Positions 60,718 through 64,000 of a stretch of DNA of 64,000 nt are shown piece after piece. Under the pieces are notes generated by a model. That model ran no database searches, was not told the origin of the DNA, and saw only the letters and a list, made by a program, of their open reading frames with translations. The translations under genes were made by a program, and so were the position numbers. The first letter of the stretch is position 1; every line of letters starts with the position of its first letter. The DNA lies in the NCBI GenBank assembly GCA_035308365.1, contig DATGGU010000023.1:57274-121273 (forward strand), read 5' to 3'. The stretch is from PALSA-505 sp035308365. GTDB lineage: Bacteria > Actinomycetota > Actinomycetes > Streptosporangiales > Streptosporangiaceae.

Positions 60718-62162
60718 AGCAGGTCCGCCTGCCCGGCCACGGCCAGTGGATGCGGCCCGCGCCGGAATCCGGGCACCTCGCCGCACAGCCGCGGCGTCGG
60801 GTAGATCTTCCCCGGGTTGCACAGCCCGCGCGGATCGAACGCGCAGCGCAGCAGTTGCATGGTGTCCAGGTCACCTTCCCCGAACATCTTCGGCATGAAC
60901 TTCGCCTTGTCCACCCCGACGCCGTGCTCGCCGGTGATCGACCCGCCGTGCTCGATGCACAGGTCGAGGATGGCGCCGGAAAGTTCCTCGGCCACCTCGG
61001 GATCGGTGCCCTCGTCCAGCAGCACCAGCGGGTGCAGGTTCCCGTCCCCGGCATGGAACACGTTGGCCACCCGGATCCCGGTGCTGGCCGACAGTTGCGC
61101 GATCCGGTCCAGCACATCCTGCAGCGCCGATCGCGGAACCACGCCGTCCTGCACGATGTAGGAGGTGGCGATCCGGCCGACCGCGGCGAACGCGGACTTG
61201 CGGCCGGCCCAGATCGCCGCCCGTTCGGCCGGGTCGGCGGCGGCCCGGATCTCGGTCGCCCCGGTGCTCTCACAGATCTCCCTGACCGCCGCCGTCTCGG
61301 CCGCGACGTCGGCCTCGGGCCCATCCAGCTCGACGATCAGCACAGCGCCCGCGCCCCGGGGGTAGTTGCACTGGACCGCGGCCTCGGCCGCCTCGATGGA
61401 CAGCGCGTCCATCATCTCGATGGCGGCGGGCACGATCCCGGCCGCGATGATCGCGGAAACCGCGGCGCCGCCTTCGCCGGTGGTGCCGAACCCGGCAAGC
61501 AGCGTGGTCACCGCCGCCGGGATCCTGGTCAGCCGCACGACGACCTTGGTGACGATGCCCAGCGTGCCCTCGGACCCGGTGAACGCGCCCATCAGGTCAT
61601 AGCCGGGCGCGGCCCCGGTGCCATCGCCCAGCCAGACCAGCTCGCCGTCCGGCGTGACCACCTCGAGCCCGGCCACATGGTTGACCGTGAAGCCGTTCTT
61701 CAGGCAGTGCGCGCCGCCGGAGTTCTCCGCCACGTTCCCGCCGATCGAGCAGATCACCTGGCTGGACGGGTCCGGCGCGTAGAAGTACCCGAACGGCTCC
61801 GCCGCCTTGCTCACCGCCAGGTTGGTCACCCCGGGCTCGACCACGGCCCGGCGGCTGTGCGGATCTATCTCCAGGATCCGGCGCATCCGCGAGGTGACGA
61901 TCAGCACGCCGTTCCCCGGCGCCAGCGCCCCGCCGGACAGCCCGGTGCCCGACCCACGGGCGACGAACGGCACCCCGGCCGCGGCGCAGGCCCGCACCAC
62001 CCCGGCCACCTGCCCGGCGGTGTCCGGCAGCACGACGAGTCCCGGCGTGCTGCGGTGCGAGGTGAGCCCGTCGCACTCATAGGTGCGCAGCTCGGCCGGG
62101 TCGGTGATCACGTAATCCGCGCCGCAGACCTGGGTCATCACCGGGACCAGCGTGTCGATCAT
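60714..62162 (-). CDS. glcD: Glycolate oxidase catalytic FAD subunit
   Basis: A 482-residue FAD-linked oxidase. The PCMH FAD domain is clear (PFVARGSGTGLSGGALAPGN, SIGGNVAENSGGAHCLKNGF, GSEGTLGIVTKVVVRL), and the C-terminal substrate domain contains NVFHAGDGNLHPL and GGSITGEHGVGVDK. ATG at 62162 has GAGAGGA upstream; an earlier ATG 13 codons upstream is less supported. Together with GlcE and GlcF it oxidises glycolate to glyoxylate, the substrate of the malate synthase upstream. Confidence 0.94.
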   Translation of the reverse strand: MIDTLVPVMTQVCGADYVITDPAELRTYECDGLTSHRSTPGLVVLPDTAGQVAGVVRACAAAGVPFVARGSGTGLSGGALAPGNGVLIVTSRMRRILEIDPHSRRAVVEPGVTNLAVSKAAEPFGYFYAPDPSSQVICSIGGNVAENSGGAHCLKNGFTVNHVAGLEVVTPDGELVWLGDGTGAAPGYDLMGAFTGSEGTLGIVTKVVVRLTRIPAAVTTLLAGFGTTGEGGAAVSAIIAAGIVPAAIEMMDALSIEAAEAAVQCNYPRGAGAVLIVELDGPEADVAAETAAVREICESTGATEIRAAADPAERAAIWAGRKSAFAAVGRIATSYIVQDGVVPRSALQDVLDRIAQLSASTGIRVANVFHAGDGNLHPLVLLDEGTDPEVAEELSGAILDLCIEHGGSITGEHGVGVDKAKFMPKMFGEGDLDTMQLLRCAFDPRGLCNPGKIYPTPRLCGEVPGFRRGPHPLAVAGQADLL

Positions 62163-62225
62163 CGCGATTCCTCTCGTGATGGTGGCTCCCAGGCCGGCCA
62201 CGGCCCCACGATCACGGGAGCGCCA

Positions 62226-63833
62226 TCAGGGCATGCGTTCGTAGGCGGGCAAGGTGAGGAACTCCGAGTAGTCGTCGGCCAGGGCGACCTCTTTGAACAG
62301 CGCCACCGCCTGCTCGTAGCGGCCGGTGTGGAACTCCTCGCCGCCCTGCTCGCGAATGGCCGCGAGCTCCTCGTCGATGATCCGCGCGACCAGTTCGGGG
62401 GTGACCCTGCCGCCGGTGTCATCCAGGGTGATGTCGTTGTGCAGCCACTGCCAGACCTGCGACCGGGCGATCTCCGCGGTCGCCGCGTCCTCCATCAGGT
62501 TGAAGATCGCGACCGCGCCGCTTCCGTTCAGCCAGCTCGCCAGGTACTGGAGCCCCACGCTGACGTTGTTCCGCAGTCCGGCCTCGGTAATGCCGCCCGG
62601 GGTCTTGCTGACCGCCAGCAGATCCTCGGCGGTCACGCTCACCTCGTCCCGCAGCTTGCCGAGCTGGTTGGGCCGCTCGCCCAGTACCCCGTCAAAGACC
62701 TCCCGGCACAGCGGCACCAGATCCGGATGGGCCACCCAGGACCCGTCGAACCCGTCCCCCGACTCGCGCGCCTTGTCCTGCCGCACCTTCTCCATCGCGA
62801 CCCGGTTGACCTCAGGATCACGCCGGCTGGGGATGAACGCGGCCATGCCGCCGATGGCGTGCGCCCCCCGGCCGTGACAGGTCTTCACCAGCAGCTCGGT
62901 GTAGGCGCGCATGAACGGAGCGGTCATCGTGACCGAGTTCCGCTCGGGCAGCACGAAGTCACGGCCCCGGGTGCGGAAGTTCTTGATCACGCTGAACAGG
63001 TAGTCCCAGCGGCCGGCGTTGAGCCCGGCCGAATGCTCCCTGAGCTCGTAGAGAATCTCTTCCATCTGGAAGGCCGCCGGGATGGTCTCGATGAGCACGG
63101 TGGCCCGGATCGTTCCCCGGGGGATGCCGAGCGCGTCCTGGGCCAGGTTGAACGCATCGTTCCACAGCCGGGCTTCCAGGTAGCTCTCATTCTTGGCCAG
63201 GTAGAAGTACGGCCCCTTGCCCTTGTCCAGCTGCTTCCTGGCCGACGTCGTCATGTACAGGGCAAAGTCGGTGAGGCTGCCGGACGCGCGCCTGCCGTCG
63301 ATGCTGATGTGCTTCTCGTCCAGATGCCAGCCACGCGGCCGGACCACGATCGTGGCCAGCTCGTCATCCGGCCTGAGCTTGTAGTCCTTGCCCTCGCCGC
63401 TGGTGAAGTCGATCGTGCGGTCCAGCGCGTCCCTCAGGTTGAGCTGGCCGCCGATCATGTTGTCCCACAGTGGCGTGTTGGCGTCCTCGAAGTCGGCCAG
63501 CCACACCTTGGCGCCCGAGTTGAGGGCGTTGATGGTCATCTTCTTGTCGGTAGGCCCGGTGATCTCCACCCGCCGGTCCACCAGCCCGGGTGCGGGCGGG
63601 GCCACCCGCCAGGACTTGTCCTCCCGGATGCTCCTGGTCTCCGGCAAGAAGTCCAGCGTGCCGCCCTCGGCGAGCGCGCGCTGCCGGGCATGCCGTGCGT
63701 CGAGCAACTCAGCGCGCCGGGCCGCGAGCTCCCGGTGCAGCGTCACCAGCAGCCGAAGCGCCTCGGGAGTCAGAACCTCCTCATACCTGGCCGCGTAGGT
63801 ACCGGTGATATCCACGCCGTCGATGTCTGCCAC
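62226..63833 (-). CDS. aceB: Malate synthase A
   Basis: A 535-residue enzyme, the length of E. coli AceB, condensing glyoxylate and acetyl-CoA to malate. Family segments: KVWLADFEDANTPLWDN, IVVRPRGWHLDEKHI, VLIETIPAAFQMEEILYELR, LNAGRWDYLFSVIKNF and MTAPFMRAYTELLVKTCHGR, and DGFDGSWVAHPDLVP near the end. GTG at 63833 has GGGAGGAG nine bases upstream. First gene of an aceB-glcD-glcE-glcF unit; glcD begins 63 bp after its stop. Confidence 0.96.
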   Translation of the reverse strand: MADIDGVDITGTYAARYEEVLTPEALRLLVTLHRELAARRAELLDARHARQRALAEGGTLDFLPETRSIREDKSWRVAPPAPGLVDRRVEITGPTDKKMTINALNSGAKVWLADFEDANTPLWDNMIGGQLNLRDALDRTIDFTSGEGKDYKLRPDDELATIVVRPRGWHLDEKHISIDGRRASGSLTDFALYMTTSARKQLDKGKGPYFYLAKNESYLEARLWNDAFNLAQDALGIPRGTIRATVLIETIPAAFQMEEILYELREHSAGLNAGRWDYLFSVIKNFRTRGRDFVLPERNSVTMTAPFMRAYTELLVKTCHGRGAHAIGGMAAFIPSRRDPEVNRVAMEKVRQDKARESGDGFDGSWVAHPDLVPLCREVFDGVLGERPNQLGKLRDEVSVTAEDLLAVSKTPGGITEAGLRNNVSVGLQYLASWLNGSGAVAIFNLMEDAATAEIARSQVWQWLHNDITLDDTGGRVTPELVARIIDEELAAIREQGGEEFHTGRYEQAVALFKEVALADDYSEFLTLPAYERMP

Positions 63834-64000
63834 TGGCTGTTTCTCCTCCCAGGTGCGTCCCACCATCCTAGAAACCCCCTCCTCCCCCCGGAACCCAAGG
63901 TCACCCGCTGTCCGGCACTCACCCCCCCGCCAGCCCGCAGCGCCCCGAAGCCCGTGCCTAACCCCCCACCCCCTCCTGTGCCTACTCCCCACCCCCTCCT
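63834..64000. other. Region upstream of aceB with C-rich direct repeats
   Basis: The presumed aceB promoter lies here, but no -35/-10 is clear. The last 45 bases hold two copies of GTGCCTA(A)CYCCCCACCCCC with TCCT, in tandem, running to the window edge, so the array may continue beyond it. Confidence 0.45.

Overview
The window is high-GC (about 70%) actinobacterial chromosome. The evidence is the gene set and its order: a mycothiol-dependent-isomerase-type protein, a ClgR-type regulator, PncC/CinA after PgsA, DUF3046 before recA, an Rrf2 repressor, frequent GTG starts and ATGA/GTGA stop-start overlaps. The order dapA - RNase J - ... - ftsK - RodZ-like - rimO - pgsA - cinA - clgR - ... - DUF3046 - recA - recX - ... 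- rny - miaB - miaA - dapF is the conserved actinobacterial backbone. RNase Y and the accessory content would suit a Streptosporangiales-like or related lineage, but the genus cannot be fixed from this sequence.

Layout. 1-7 kb: end of a TPR-type regulator, a prolyl oligopeptidase/enoyl-CoA hydratase pair with a divergent TetR regulator, a small unknown, a Pr6Pr membrane protein, an HNH nuclease and an acyl-CoA dehydrogenase. 7-12 kb: an accessory patch with a GGDEF remnant, a LapA-like protein behind a 27-residue membrane peptide, a winged-helix regulator, two matching CTAG-N10-CTAG sites, and a DUF6879/XRE-DUF5753 module. 12-15.5 kb: a diiron ferritin-like protein, then a GntR/ABC-2 operon that looks leaderless and self-repressed. 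15.6-18.3 kb: dapA and RNase J. 18.3-24.7 kb: GtrA protein and an inserted aerobic 2-aminobenzoyl-CoA (anthranilate) type locus with a CoA ligase, PaaX regulator, RidA and a fused monooxygenase/reductase. 24.8-33 kb: ftsK (with intein), RodZ-like, rimO, pgsA, cinA, clgR. 33-45.6 kb: a second insertion with ArsR/AHSA1/mycothiol isomerase, Rrf2, an amino-sugar-type ABC importer with GH3 and ROK regulator, a large secreted phosphatase-like protein and a septum-formation-like protein. 46-56 kb: DUF3046, recA (with intein), recX, DUF2332, rny, miaB, miaA, dapF. 56-58 kb: an ATP-grasp remnant and a small RHH/DUF4097 operon with an operator array. 58-64 kb: aceB-glcD-glcE-glcF, a glycolate to glyoxylate to malate operon.

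The most notable finding is two inteins within 22 kb, both in DNA-maintenance ATPases and both placed in functionally essential loops. FtsK carries one exactly in its Walker A motif; it has the Ala1 and Trp/Cys/Thr hallmarks of class 3 inteins and a homing-endonuclease region that looks internally deleted. RecA carries one in the L2 DNA-binding loop at the Mycobacterium leprae-type site, with an apparently intact endonuclease. A consensus LexA box lies upstream of recA. Other items for follow-up are the paired CTAG palindromes with the 27-residue peptide, the phased operator array of the RHH gene, a graspetide-type ATP-grasp remnant beside dapF, and in-frame 10-residue repeats at the RimO C-terminus.
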